Counted from the stretch's first letter, positions 1 through 7,086 are shown. The stretch: DNA of 12,090 nt from a bacterium (GCA_025362415.1 JANYGM010000313.1:1-12090), one strand, 5' to 3'. Notes: generated by a model not told the origin, from the sequence alone. Numbers and translations: made by a program.

Positions 1-84
1 AAGATACGAAGTAACAATGTAAAACTTTTTAATATTAGAGTTTTTATAGCTTGATAATGAATAAGTTATGGTATAAATATCTTA

Positions 85-131
85 AAACCACCCCTAACCC
101 CTCCTTGAAAAGGAGGGGCTGGGGGTGGTTT
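85..131. repeat. GC-rich intergenic palindrome
   Basis: Imperfect inverted repeat in otherwise AT-rich DNA. The inner stem is perfect (CCCCTCCTT at 98-106 pairs with 110-118 across a GAA loop). After a three-position interruption at 95-97/119-121 the outer stem resumes (85-94 with 122-131). Palindromes of this CCCCTAACCCCTCC type are, from general knowledge, scattered between genes in many Bacteroidota and some cyanobacterial genomes. It lies 20 bp before the transporter gene and could act as a terminator for a gene left of the window or as mRNA structure. It has no run of T. Confidence 0.85.
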
Positions 132-152
132 AAAACATCTATTTATTGCTAA

Positions 153-1112
153 ATGCTTGATAATCAAATTATAAAAACTCTATTAAAAATGCCACCAGAA
201 AACCTTGCTTTATTGGCTATTTTGACCACAAGTATTGCTTTTGGCATAAGTGATACGCTTTGGAAAATACCTTTGAGGATTTTCTCTCCTGAAATTTGCA
301 TTTTTATAAGAAATATTGGAACAACTTTATTTTTGGGAACAACGGCTTTTTTAGCTAAAAAAGTTGTTCTTTTTGATTTTGATGATGTTTCTTATGGTGT
401 TTTTATTTCTTGTATATCTTTTTTTGGCTTGTACTTTTTTGGGAAGTCGCAGAAACATAGCAATATTAGCCTAATTGCGCCTTTGCTTATTCTGATTGAT
501 TTTATTATATTTTTGATGGGTGTTTTTTATTGGAAAGAAAGCGCAAATACAGGCAAATGGCTATGCTTTGGGTTATCTTTAATAGGAAGTTTTTTGATAA
601 GTTTTCAGGGTAATAATTATCAAAAAGATAATAAAAATAACGAAATAGGTATTAGATATGGACTTTTGGCAGCAGTTTTTTGGGGAGTAAGCTATTCATT
701 TTTTAAAGATACAACACAAAAATTAGGCGTGGCTACTTTTGGTTTTATTTTAGAAGCTACAATCCTTGTAATGAGCGTTTTAGCAATGATTTTTATGAAA
801 GTATTTTTTAAGAAATCTCAAGAAAAACAACAACAAAAAACATTAGAAAACCAAATAAATCAACCCAAAATAACCCAACAAAAAGCCCTGTTTTTCTTAC
901 TGATTATTTCATTTTTGGGTACTGTGGGCGTTTATAGCAGTAATTTAGTTTATGCAACCTTGCCTATTTCTTCTTTGGTAATTGTAGGCATTTTTGGCAA
1001 AATTATTCCTATTTTGATAGGGAGAATTTTCTATAAAGAACAGATTTTGCGACAACAATATGCAGGAATAGTGCTTCAAATAATTGCGTTAGCGGTTTTT
1101 AAGTTTGTTTAG
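153..1112 (+). CDS. EamA/DMT-family transporter-like membrane protein
   Basis: A 319-aa integral membrane protein of the inner membrane, probably with ten membrane segments in two five-helix halves, as usual for the drug/metabolite transporter superfamily. The first half opens with LAILTTSIAFGISDTLWK (19-38) and holds the helix-end pattern NISLIAPLL (104-112) followed by YWKE (126-129). The second half repeats this as YATLPISSLVIVG (267-279) followed by FYKE (293-296). That duplication and the length of about 300 aa are the main evidence. A hydrophilic Gln/Lys-rich loop at 219-245 separates the halves. Substrate cannot be predicted; the family covers amino acids, nucleotide sugars and drugs. 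The start at 153 is the first ATG after the palindrome; Met13 (189) would also keep every helix. It converges on the next gene with only 6 bp between stop codons. Confidence 0.8.
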   Translation: MLDNQIIKTLLKMPPENLALLAILTTSIAFGISDTLWKIPLRIFSPEICIFIRNIGTTLFLGTTAFLAKKVVLFDFDDVSYGVFISCISFFGLYFFGKSQKHSNISLIAPLLILIDFIIFLMGVFYWKESANTGKWLCFGLSLIGSFLISFQGNNYQKDNKNNEIGIRYGLLAAVFWGVSYSFFKDTTQKLGVATFGFILEATILVMSVLAMIFMKVFFKKSQEKQQQKTLENQINQPKITQQKALFFLLIISFLGTVGVYSSNLVYATLPISSLVIVGIFGKIIPILIGRIFYKEQILRQQYAGIVLQIIALAVFKFV

Positions 1113-1118
1113 ATATTT

Positions 1119-1766
1119 TTAATCTAAGATTTTTGTTTGTAAAATCTCTCTGAATTTGCGCAGAATAGCAATAATTTTCATCAAATCATCTTTATCAGTG
1201 CAATCAAAAGACTTAGAAATACAATAATCTTTCTGTAACATCACCACAAAACGCCACGTTGCGCCAATGACCTCAACGCCATAAAGTGGTTTTCCGTTTT
1301 TGTTTTTCTCTTGTGCAATCAAAAACGCTTCTAAAAGTTGTGCCATTGGCTCACCAGCAGGATTTAGTTGTGGTTTGTACTCTTGAAAATGAAAATAAGG
1401 ATTTTTATATAAGTTCATAAAACCTGTTGCCATCATAAAATCAGATTTTACGCTCAAAGAAAATCCTTCTACAATACCTGAAATTTTTTTGTCAAAAAAT
1501 GTTACAAAGTTATCAAAATCAATTAAATAGCCTAATTCTAATACAAAACAAATAAATTTCATTTTTAGGTCTTCCTCGCTCCAACCTGTAATTTTTGATA
1601 TTACTTTTGGGTAAATCATATCAAAAATATGCTGCTCACCGACAGAAAACACAGGATTTTGAACAGTTAGCCATTCTTTGACAAGTGGCGTTTCGTAATC
1701 AGTAATTCTATTGAGTTTGAAAGCAAGTACAAGTTCCGCTTCTGTCCATTGTTGTTTTTTTGCCAT
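1119..1766 (-). CDS. Hypothetical protein, possible PD-(D/E)XK nuclease-fold relative
   Basis: A 215-aa soluble protein without signal peptide or membrane segment. I recognise it only as one of the uncharacterised proteins seen in Bacteroidota. It shows a weak version of the pattern in its two upstream neighbours: an acidic helix SEEDLKMK (63-70), then SDFMMA (D109), then a strand ending in QEYK (E129, K131), then MAQLLEAFLIAQ (141-152), LYG (161-163), a Trp-Phe strand (W171-F173) and a C-terminal helix. D109, E129 and K131 could be the metal-binding and catalytic residues of a PD-(D/E)XK nuclease. This is my inference from motif order, not a database match. It is the last gene of a likely three-gene operon, starting 4 bp after the stop of the preceding gene. 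The reading frame is intact. Alternative: a catalytically dead or merely structural relative. Confidence 0.6.
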   Translation of the reverse strand: MAKKQQWTEAELVLAFKLNRITDYETPLVKEWLTVQNPVFSVGEQHIFDMIYPKVISKITGWSEEDLKMKFICFVLELGYLIDFDNFVTFFDKKISGIVEGFSLSVKSDFMMATGFMNLYKNPYFHFQEYKPQLNPAGEPMAQLLEAFLIAQEKNKNGKPLYGVEVIGATWRFVVMLQKDYCISKSFDCTDKDDLMKIIAILRKFREILQTKILD

Positions 1767-1770
1767 AATT

Positions 1771-2370
1771 TTATTTCAGATAAGACTTAATAATATGATG
1801 CCAAACGCCTAAAATCTCTTTCAAATCTGTATAAATTTTGGTATCAACATAAAAAATATTGTTCTCAAAACGCATAAATTTCCATTCTGTGCCATTAGTC
1901 GTACAACCGTATAAGATAGGAATGTCTTGCCCATCAAGTTCATTATAAAGTTTTGTACCATATAATTGCGCTGCGCATTGGGCAATTCCGTAATCCATAT
2001 CATCATTTTTTGCCTCTACAAGCGAAATAATAGGAGCTTCCAAATACGGACTTCGTGGAATAAGTGTAAAGAAAAAATCACACTCCCCTGAAAGATTTTC
2101 TAGGGCATTTACCTCTAGTTTTTCACCTGAAAAAAGCGTAATTTTATCCTTAAAAAAATTAGCAATATCTATCAAAATAGGCGAAATAATACGTTCTGAC
2201 TTAGCTTTTTCATTGATAAGTGGCACAATTTTAGCCATTTGCAATGTTTCAACAAGCCAACTACTTGGCAATATGTCGGGTATTGTCGTTAAAAATAAGT
2301 CCTCTTGCGTGGCAGAAAGCCCAAATTTTTTGGTAACGACTTTGAGGTTTCTATATTTGCTATATCCCAT
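1771..2370 (-). CDS. PD-(D/E)XK nuclease-like protein, tandem paralogue 2
   Basis: A 199-aa cytoplasmic protein. It opens with MGYS, which also opens its two paralogues and so fixes the start. Motifs in order: KAKSERIISPIL (55-66, acidic residue E59), CDFFF (97-101, D98), IISLVEAK (114-121, E119 and K121), YGIAQCAAQLYG (127-138, Q131), ILYGCTTNGTEW (152-163) and a C-terminal helix. D98, E119, K121 and Q131 match the spacing and order of a PD-(D/E)XK nuclease active site, as in restriction enzymes and recombination nucleases. DNA cleavage is therefore a reasonable but untested guess. It follows the 2394 gene by 23 bp and precedes the 1119 gene by 4 bp, suggesting one mRNA. Its last 108 bases match the neighbouring copy at 107 positions although the N-termini are far apart, a sign of gene conversion. 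Confidence 0.7.
   Translation of the reverse strand: MGYSKYRNLKVVTKKFGLSATQEDLFLTTIPDILPSSWLVETLQMAKIVPLINEKAKSERIISPILIDIANFFKDKITLFSGEKLEVNALENLSGECDFFFTLIPRSPYLEAPIISLVEAKNDDMDYGIAQCAAQLYGTKLYNELDGQDIPILYGCTTNGTEWKFMRFENNIFYVDTKIYTDLKEILGVWHHIIKSYLK
1780..1878 (-). repeat. 99-bp perfect direct repeat, copy in downstream gene
   Basis: This segment (codons 165-197 of the 1771 gene) is identical base for base to 2403-2501, including all synonymous positions. One further difference at 1779 (synonymous Leu codon) separates it from a few more identical bases up to the stop. Offset between copies is 623 bp. Confidence 0.95.
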
Positions 2371-2393
2371 AATTTTTTATGTTTAAATTACTT

Positions 2394-2990
2394 TTATTTC
2401 AAATAAGACTTAATAATATGATGCCAAACGCCTAAAATCTCTTTCAAATCTGTATAAATTTTGGTATCAACATAAAAAATATTGTTCTCAAAACGCATAA
2501 AACGCCATTCTGTGCCATCTGTGGCACAACCATACAAAACTGGAATATCTTTGCCTTCTGCTTCATTAAACAGTTTTGCGCCATATATTTGCGCTGCACA
2601 TTGCGCAATTCCATACTCCATATCTTCGTCTTTTGCCTCTACAAGCGAAATAATGGGAGATTCTATGTAAAGTTTTAGTGATTGCATAGAAAAAAAGAAG
2701 TCGCAAGGACCCGACAAATCCTGTGCGCTATCTACGTCTATATTTTCGCCAGAAAATAGGGATATTTTTTGCTTATAATGTTTGACTACTTCTATCAGAA
2801 TAGGCGAAATAATGCGTTCTGACTTAGCTTTTTCGTTGGTAAGGGGCAAATAATCAGCCGTTGAAAGGCTTTCTAACAACCATTCACTTGGTACAACAGG
2901 CGCAATTTCACCAAAAAGCCTAATCACTTCTAACTCTAGATTAAACTTTTTGATGACAACTTTTATTTTCTTATAGATGCTATATCCCAT
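2394..2990 (-). CDS. PD-(D/E)XK nuclease-like protein, tandem paralogue 1
   Basis: A 198-aa protein, first gene of the minus-strand cluster and paralogue of the 1771 and 10119 genes. The conserved pattern is KAKSERIISPIL (54-65, E58), CDFFF (96-100, D97), IISLVEAK (113-120, E118 and K120), YGIAQCAAQIYG (126-137, Q130), then VLYGCATDGTEW (151-162). These residues are where a PD-(D/E)XK nuclease has its metal ligands and catalytic lysine. All three copies keep them, so selection appears to hold the site. Residues 1-50 vary most between copies (14 of the first 30 identical to the 1771 copy), which could be a target-recognition or partner-binding region; this is inference. A perfect TACCTTTG promoter box lies about 25 bp upstream of the start. 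No signal peptide or membrane segment. Confidence 0.7.
   Translation of the reverse strand: MGYSIYKKIKVVIKKFNLELEVIRLFGEIAPVVPSEWLLESLSTADYLPLTNEKAKSERIISPILIEVVKHYKQKISLFSGENIDVDSAQDLSGPCDFFFSMQSLKLYIESPIISLVEAKDEDMEYGIAQCAAQIYGAKLFNEAEGKDIPVLYGCATDGTEWRFMRFENNIFYVDTKIYTDLKEILGVWHHIIKSYLK
2403..2501 (-). repeat. 99-bp perfect direct repeat, copy in upstream gene
   Basis: Partner of 1780-1878, coding the C-terminal helix region of the 2394 gene. The third paralogue at 10119 differs at 17 of 102 comparable positions over the same stretch, so the perfect identity is not forced by protein conservation. Confidence 0.95.
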
Positions 2991-3014
2991 AATTTTTTAA
3001 GGAGTTTATTTTTG

Positions 3015-3022
3015 CAAAGGTA
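3015..3022 (-). promoter_or_regulatory. Promoter -7 box TACCTTTG for the nuclease-like cluster
   Basis: On the minus strand this reads TACCTTTG, a perfect match to the Bacteroidota TAnnTTTG box, 24 bp upstream of the start codon at 2990. No good TTTG-type -33 box is visible at the expected spacing, so strength is uncertain. It lies between the 438-aa gene and the cluster, suggesting the cluster can be transcribed on its own. Confidence 0.6.
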
Positions 3023-3049
3023 CAAAAATAATGCTTTAAAAAGAGGGAT

Positions 3050-4366
3050 TTATAAGATTGTTTGTTTATCAGCAAGTTTTTTGAAATCCTCTATCATTGG
3101 CCAGTTTCGTATAAATACACGCATTTGAGGGTTGAAAATATCTTTAGTTGCTACGTTATTTTGCAAAACCTGTAAAGTAAGTGCTTGCGCTTTACCTATT
3201 TGCTTAGTAGCTATATAAGTTTTTACGACCACTTCCCACATTGGCAACATACAACCTAAATACCAATCATTTGTATAAATATCTGCTGGGTTATAGGCAC
3301 TCATAAAACCCTCATAAACTTCAATAAGATGATGATGATGGTGATGCTCTTTTTGCCCCAAAACATACAAATTTTGAACAAGTTGAGAAATAGCAAAAGA
3401 TATTTCATTTATGCCTTGACACGACCTTAGCTTATCTTCAATTTTATCCAATTTTATATTTCCCCCATTATGATGTAAATACATCATTTTTTGTGACCAA
3501 TAACGAGCATAAGGGCGAGTATCTTGCATCTCTGCTAAAGTCGCTTGTTCTTCTGATACATTACCAAATAATCTCGCCCCAATTTTCATCATAAGTTTTG
3601 GTTTATTGGTTTTGTGGTAGTGTTCATAAAGCACACCACAGGCAAAAGAATAGTCTTTTGCTTTTGTTTTTGATTTAGAATACTTGCATGTGCTTATTTC
3701 GCCTAAATAATGTTTTTTTAGGGCATTCATATAGTAGTTATCAGAAACAACAAAAGACTCATAAAAATGAAGTTGTCCATTTTTAGTTTTGGCAAGTTCT
3801 TCAAGTAAGGTAGTATTTTTTAGTTTTTTATTATTAAAAAATGCTTCTCCTAACAAATAACCAATACTTTTTTCGTAATTGTAGTTTGGTTCAAAATAAA
3901 CTTTCTTATCATCAGGTGTATGAAGGTCATTCACAAAATTTACAACGGTTTTTATATCTTTTGGAGTACCATTTTTTAGGCATTTTTTGAGCCAATCTGC
4001 ATCAATAGGGTCTATGGCTGATGTATGATTGTTTTTTTGAGATAATATTGCCCAAGACTCAATTCCCACGAATTTGCTCAAAACATCTAGCGTACTTTCA
4101 TTGAAATCTCCATCATTATTGCGGTTTTTGTCCATTCCAAACAGTTTTCTTATGGTAGAATTCCCAACAGATTTGCAGTCATCTTTTATTGCGCCTTCTA
4201 TCATATTGATATGTTTGGTGGCAATATCTTTTGATTTGAGATTTGAAAAATCTGTTATTATAATTTCGTTGTTTTGAGCAGTTTCAGGTATTTCATTTCC
4301 ATTGAAAGCCTGCATTTTCTGCAATATTTTTTCTTTGAGAATATCTAAAAAGTGAGGATTAGCCAT
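3050..4366 (-). CDS. Hypothetical protein with possible N-terminal HTH-like segment
   Basis: A 438-aa soluble protein whose family I do not recognise. Residues 69-107 (NSTIRKLFGMDKN..., then STLDVLSKFVGIESW at 91-105) resemble a small helix-turn-helix type segment common in Bacteroidota proteins, where a TLxxLxxYxGYxSW motif follows an RxLFG motif; DNA binding is therefore possible but unproven. The remainder (about 160-438) is helical, rich in Tyr, Lys and Leu, with hints of TPR-like helix pairs near 360-420. A natural run of six histidines sits at 341-346; it may bind metal or be incidental. There are no membrane segments. It lies 59 bp upstream of the nuclease-like cluster on the same strand, with a promoter box between. 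Its own promoter appears to be at 4556-4563, leaving a leader of about 180 nt that contains a long palindrome. Alternative: a regulator or adaptor for the cluster. Confidence 0.6.
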   Translation of the reverse strand: MANPHFLDILKEKILQKMQAFNGNEIPETAQNNEIIITDFSNLKSKDIATKHINMIEGAIKDDCKSVGNSTIRKLFGMDKNRNNDGDFNESTLDVLSKFVGIESWAILSQKNNHTSAIDPIDADWLKKCLKNGTPKDIKTVVNFVNDLHTPDDKKVYFEPNYNYEKSIGYLLGEAFFNNKKLKNTTLLEELAKTKNGQLHFYESFVVSDNYYMNALKKHYLGEISTCKYSKSKTKAKDYSFACGVLYEHYHKTNKPKLMMKIGARLFGNVSEEQATLAEMQDTRPYARYWSQKMMYLHHNGGNIKLDKIEDKLRSCQGINEISFAISQLVQNLYVLGQKEHHHHHHLIEVYEGFMSAYNPADIYTNDWYLGCMLPMWEVVVKTYIATKQIGKAQALTLQVLQNNVATKDIFNPQMRVFIRNWPMIEDFKKLADKQTIL

Positions 4367-4401
4367 ATTGGAAAAGGTTTTTTAGTGTTAATTTCGTTGT
4401 T

Positions 4402-4517
4402 AGAATCACAGATTTTAAACGGATTACGCAGATGACACAGATAATACAGGTTTTATTTTTAATTGATTGTTTCAAAAATCTGTGTCCTCTTTTAATCCAT
4501 TGGAAATCCGTGATTCT
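4402..4517. repeat. 116-bp imperfect palindrome (interspersed-repeat type)
   Basis: Two arms of about 40 bp (4402-4442 and 4478-4517) are imperfect inverted copies. Both ends read AGAATCAC on their own strand, both arms share GATTT and GGATTA blocks, and both inner ends share GACACAGAT, around a loop of about 35 bp. Elements with GAATCACAGATT and GATTACGCAGAT segments are, from general knowledge, dispersed in many Bacteroidota genomes. It holds no open reading frame of note. It lies in the leader of the 438-aa gene, where it would fold in the mRNA. Confidence 0.8.
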
Positions 4518-4855
4518 GATAATTAGTATTATTTTCTAACATAAATTATTGATTTCAAATATACAAATAAATATTTGAAAATGAAAAATATTATTTTAAA
4601 ATATTTTTCCAACATTCCAATTTCTTTTTTAACCTCTATTTTTATAAAACATTGATTATCAATATTTTAATAAATTATCCTCAATAAATGGTTTTTTATC
4701 TAGCGTATTTTCATTTTGAGGTAAATCAGAAATTAGGGCTTATAATTTATTGATTATCAGCATTATAAAATATCTTAAAATGAAGTGGTTTATCAAATTA
4801 AAACATTGCACTTTTGTAAAAGAAAATCAGAAGAAAAACAACAAAAATTATCAAA
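4518..4855. other. AT-rich intergenic region between divergent genes
   Basis: With the palindrome to its left this forms a 489-bp gene-free stretch between the divergent 438-aa and 102-aa genes. It is extremely AT-rich. It contains the minus-strand promoter box at 4556-4563, a symmetrical ATTGATTATCAAT at 4651-4663, and a partial copy, ATTGATTATCA, at 4749-4759. A near-match to a -7 box (CACTTTTG, 4809-4816) lies 40 bp before the 102-aa gene. I see no gene or RNA element in it. Confidence 0.6.
4556..4563 (-). promoter_or_regulatory. Promoter -7 box TATATTTG for the 438-aa gene
   Basis: The minus strand reads TATATTTG, a perfect TAnnTTTG box, about 190 bp upstream of the start at 4366. No clear TTTG -33 box is seen at 19-21 bp. 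The AT-richness of the region makes chance matches possible. Confidence 0.4.
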
Positions 4856-5164
4856 ATGATAACACTAAAAATCAGTGGCAGAAAAACCGTAAAAATACTT
4901 AAAAAAGAGTTTAAGGCTGCTTTTGATGCTACATTAAGAATTTTTGTAGATACCAATATTGCAGAAGATACCGCCACACTTGCATCTGTACGCAAAAGCA
5001 GTAATAAAAGTGGTTCAATAACGCTTAGAGGTAATATTTTAGTCAGCAATTTTGAAAAAATAATGATAGAAGATTTTGGCATAAAAATACAAGTAGCAGA
5101 CAAAAATAACGAACACCTTGTAGATAATAGCCTTACACTTGCAAAATGCGGACTTTTAGAATAA
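4856..5164 (+). CDS. Small conserved hypothetical protein (102 aa)
   Basis: A 102-aa soluble protein beginning MITLKISGRKTVKILKKEF. From memory, small proteins with this layout (a beta-strand with KTV, then LKKEF, an acidic ATLASVR segment at 40-46, a GNxLVxNFEKxxxEDFGIKxQVAD core at 59-82, and a DNSLTLAK ending at 90-97) recur as uncharacterised proteins in Bacteroidota. I know of no function. The pattern suggests a compact alpha/beta fold, perhaps with a beta-grasp-like start. There is no Cys/His zinc site, signal peptide or membrane segment. It stands alone: divergent from the 438-aa gene, and separated by 185 bp and a strong promoter from the phosphatase gene. ATG at 4856 is the only sensible start. 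The opposite-strand hydrophobic frame (4798-5103) is read as a shadow because this strand gives a family-like protein. Confidence 0.65.
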   Translation: MITLKISGRKTVKILKKEFKAAFDATLRIFVDTNIAEDTATLASVRKSSNKSGSITLRGNILVSNFEKIMIEDFGIKIQVADKNNEHLVDNSLTLAKCGLLE

Positions 5165-5206
5165 AAAATAATCTAATGTTAAGAAATTGTTAAGTTTTAC
5201 TTAAAA

Positions 5207-5238
5207 TTTGGCAACATCAAAATATTAAAGTAACTTTG
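5207..5238 (+). promoter_or_regulatory. Promoter TTTG-N20-TAACTTTG for phosphatase/WG operon
   Basis: A -33 box TTTG (5207-5210) and a -7 box TAACTTTG (5231-5238) are separated by 20 bp, an ideal fit to the Bacteroidota primary promoter. Transcription would begin near 5244, giving a leader of about 105 nt before 5350. A small inverted repeat, TTAAG (5190-5194) with CTTAA (5200-5204), ends just before the -33 box and could be a regulator site. Confidence 0.8.
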
Positions 5239-5349
5239 TGTATTCAAAAAAAAGTATAAATTTATTTTACAATAGTTAAAATTTTTAAATAAATTTTTAA
5301 ATACAAATATTTTTAATGCTAAAATATAAATAATTTAAAATAACAATTT

Positions 5350-5889
5350 ATGATTATTCCATTTGAAAGAGCTTATTGGGTGCTTCCTGGTAGATTCTTA
5401 GCGGGCAGAATTCCATCTTCTAGCAAAATTGAAAAAATACGAGCAGACGTTGAGGGACTTGTCAAATTGGGCGTTTCTTGTGTGATAAATCTCACAGAAA
5501 AAGGAGAAATGACCTTTGAAAACAAAACCTTGAATGATTATGAAGTGATTTTGCAAGAAGTTGCAAAAGAAAATAATCACCAAATAGAAGTTGTGAGAAT
5601 GTCTATCAAAGATTTGTCTATTCCTACAAAGGACTATATGAAGCAAATTTTGGATAAAATAGACCAGCTTTTGGCAGAAAAAAAAGTTTTTTATGTGCAT
5701 TGTTGGGGTGGAATAGGCAGAACAGGTACGGTGGTGGGTTGCTTTCTTAGACGACACAACCACGTTGCAGCAGACAAAATTCTTGATATGATTACCTATC
5801 TAAAAAGAACAACAGATTTGGTAAACAGAAACTCGCCTGAAACGCAAGAACAAATGGATTTTGTAGTAAATTATTCAGAAAATCAATAA
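5350..5889 (+). CDS. Dual-specificity/tyrosine-type protein phosphatase
   Basis: A 179-aa cytoplasmic phosphatase of the cysteine-dependent (CX5R) superfamily. The P-loop is VHCWGGIGRTGTVVG (116-130), with nucleophile C118 and phosphate-binding R124, followed by Thr. D88 in the loop MSIKDLSIP (84-92) is the likely general acid. The early WVLPGRFLAGRIP (10-22) and VSCVINLTE (42-50) strands and the closing SPETQEQMDFV (162-172) match the usual layout of small bacterial dual-specificity-like phosphatases. It should remove phosphate from a phosphoprotein or a small phosphorylated compound by a phospho-cysteine intermediate; the substrate is unknown. A WG-repeat gene begins 33 bp downstream with no terminator between, so the two are probably one operon driven by the promoter at 5207-5238. 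All key residues are present. Confidence 0.88.
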   Translation: MIIPFERAYWVLPGRFLAGRIPSSSKIEKIRADVEGLVKLGVSCVINLTEKGEMTFENKTLNDYEVILQEVAKENNHQIEVVRMSIKDLSIPTKDYMKQILDKIDQLLAEKKVFYVHCWGGIGRTGTVVGCFLRRHNHVAADKILDMITYLKRTTDLVNRNSPETQEQMDFVVNYSENQ

Positions 5890-5922
5890 AATTATTATTC
5901 ACAATTAAAATACAATACACAA

Positions 5923-7071
5923 ATGGCAACAAAGGTAAATGTAGTAGTAGAAGAGCAAGAATGGTTAAAAGAGTGGGTTGTTCCTTACAGAATAGATGAT
6001 AAATGGCAGTTGTATCACGTTGCTAGTGGCGAACTAATAGCTGGTGAATATGAGGAGATTAGAGCACCTACAAATACTGGAATTGCCTTTGTTATGCTAG
6101 AAAGAAAATGGGGATTACTTGGTATAAAAACAACTCTTAAAACAGAATTTATTTTTCCTTGTCTGTACAGATTTTTAGGAGATTTTTCTGAAGGATTAGC
6201 TTGTGCAAGTGAAAATGGAAATGGTTTGATTGGTTTTATTAATCATTTGGGCAAAGAAATACTACCTTTTCATTATTCAGGCGCAAGTAAATTTCAAGAA
6301 GGTTTGGCATCAGTCAGAATAGATAAAGAAAAATTCTTTATTGACAAAACAGGGAAAAGACTATTTGACCGCCCAGATGGATGCATTTCAGGTTTTTATG
6401 ATGGTATGGCTTCTTTTGCTAAGGAAATAGGTACTTTTCGTAATGAGAGTATATTTCATTATGGCTTTATTGACAATACAGGAAAAGAAGTTATTCCTTG
6501 TATTTATGAGGACTTAAACTATTTTTCTGAGGGATTGGCAGCAGTAAAAAATGAAAAGAAAAAAGGGGGCTTGTTTGGTTTTGTTGATAAAACAGGAAAA
6601 GAGATTATTCCTTTTATTTATGATAGAGCAGATCCTTTTGATAATGGACTTGCAACTGTGAAAAAAGATGGTTTTTGGGGGAGCATTGACAGAACAGGGA
6701 AAGAGGTATTGCCTTTTATCTTCAACTCTCCCTATGGTTTTGATGAGGGACTTGCAACTGTGAAAATTGCTGGTAAAAAGGGATTTATGGATAAAACAGG
6801 GAAAACAGTAATCCCCTGCCAATATGATACAGCACACGGATTCTCTAATGGCACAGCAGAGGTAAGCAAAAACAAGCTATATGGTTTCATAAATAAAGAA
6901 GGACAGGAGGTTGTCCCTTGTATATATAAACATGTGAAAGAACGTACAACTGAATTTGCCCTCGTTGAAAAAGTGAGAACAAAAGAAATTGGCTGGATTG
7001 ACATGGAAAATAATCAATACTGGGGTAAAAATGGAAAAATGTTGAAAAAGAAAAAAACAACTAAAATCTAA
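5923..7071 (+). CDS. WG-repeat protein
   Basis: A 382-aa protein made almost wholly of WG repeats (about seven to nine units of 33-50 aa). Each unit carries a core such as GFIDNTGKEVIPCIYEDL followed by FSEGLAAV. Clear units begin near residues 63, 103, 137, 180, 218, 252, 287 and 320, with a last partial one near 357. WG repeats are thought to form beta-strand solenoid or propeller-like scaffolds for protein binding; the specific job is usually unknown. There is no signal peptide, so it probably acts in the cytoplasm. The tail is very basic (KMLKKKKTTK, 372-381). The gene follows the phosphatase gene by 33 bp and ends just before a strong terminator. Coupling of a phosphatase with a scaffold is an inference from position. 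Start ATG 5923 is followed directly by the first hydrophilic segment. Confidence 0.85.
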   Translation: MATKVNVVVEEQEWLKEWVVPYRIDDKWQLYHVASGELIAGEYEEIRAPTNTGIAFVMLERKWGLLGIKTTLKTEFIFPCLYRFLGDFSEGLACASENGNGLIGFINHLGKEILPFHYSGASKFQEGLASVRIDKEKFFIDKTGKRLFDRPDGCISGFYDGMASFAKEIGTFRNESIFHYGFIDNTGKEVIPCIYEDLNYFSEGLAAVKNEKKKGGLFGFVDKTGKEIIPFIYDRADPFDNGLATVKKDGFWGSIDRTGKEVLPFIFNSPYGFDEGLATVKIAGKKGFMDKTGKTVIPCQYDTAHGFSNGTAEVSKNKLYGFINKEGQEVVPCIYKHVKERTTEFALVEKVRTKEIGWIDMENNQYWGKNGKMLKKKKTTKI

Positions 7072-7086
7072 GCTCAACCACACAAC

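Noticed and set aside
3329..3346. Six-histidine run as an engineered tag or vector trace
   Set aside because: It is internal (residues 341-346), within an otherwise normal native gene and flanked by continuous coding sequence without linkers.
4798..5103. 101-aa hydrophobic minus-strand frame
   Set aside because: Fully antisense to the 102-aa gene, whose product looks like a real protein; the hydrophobic composition is what the complement of Lys/Asn-rich codons gives.
5923..7071. DNA tandem repeat array
   Set aside because: Recurrent GGAAAAGA-type words come from the protein WG repeats; the units are diverged at DNA level and not a tandem DNA array.
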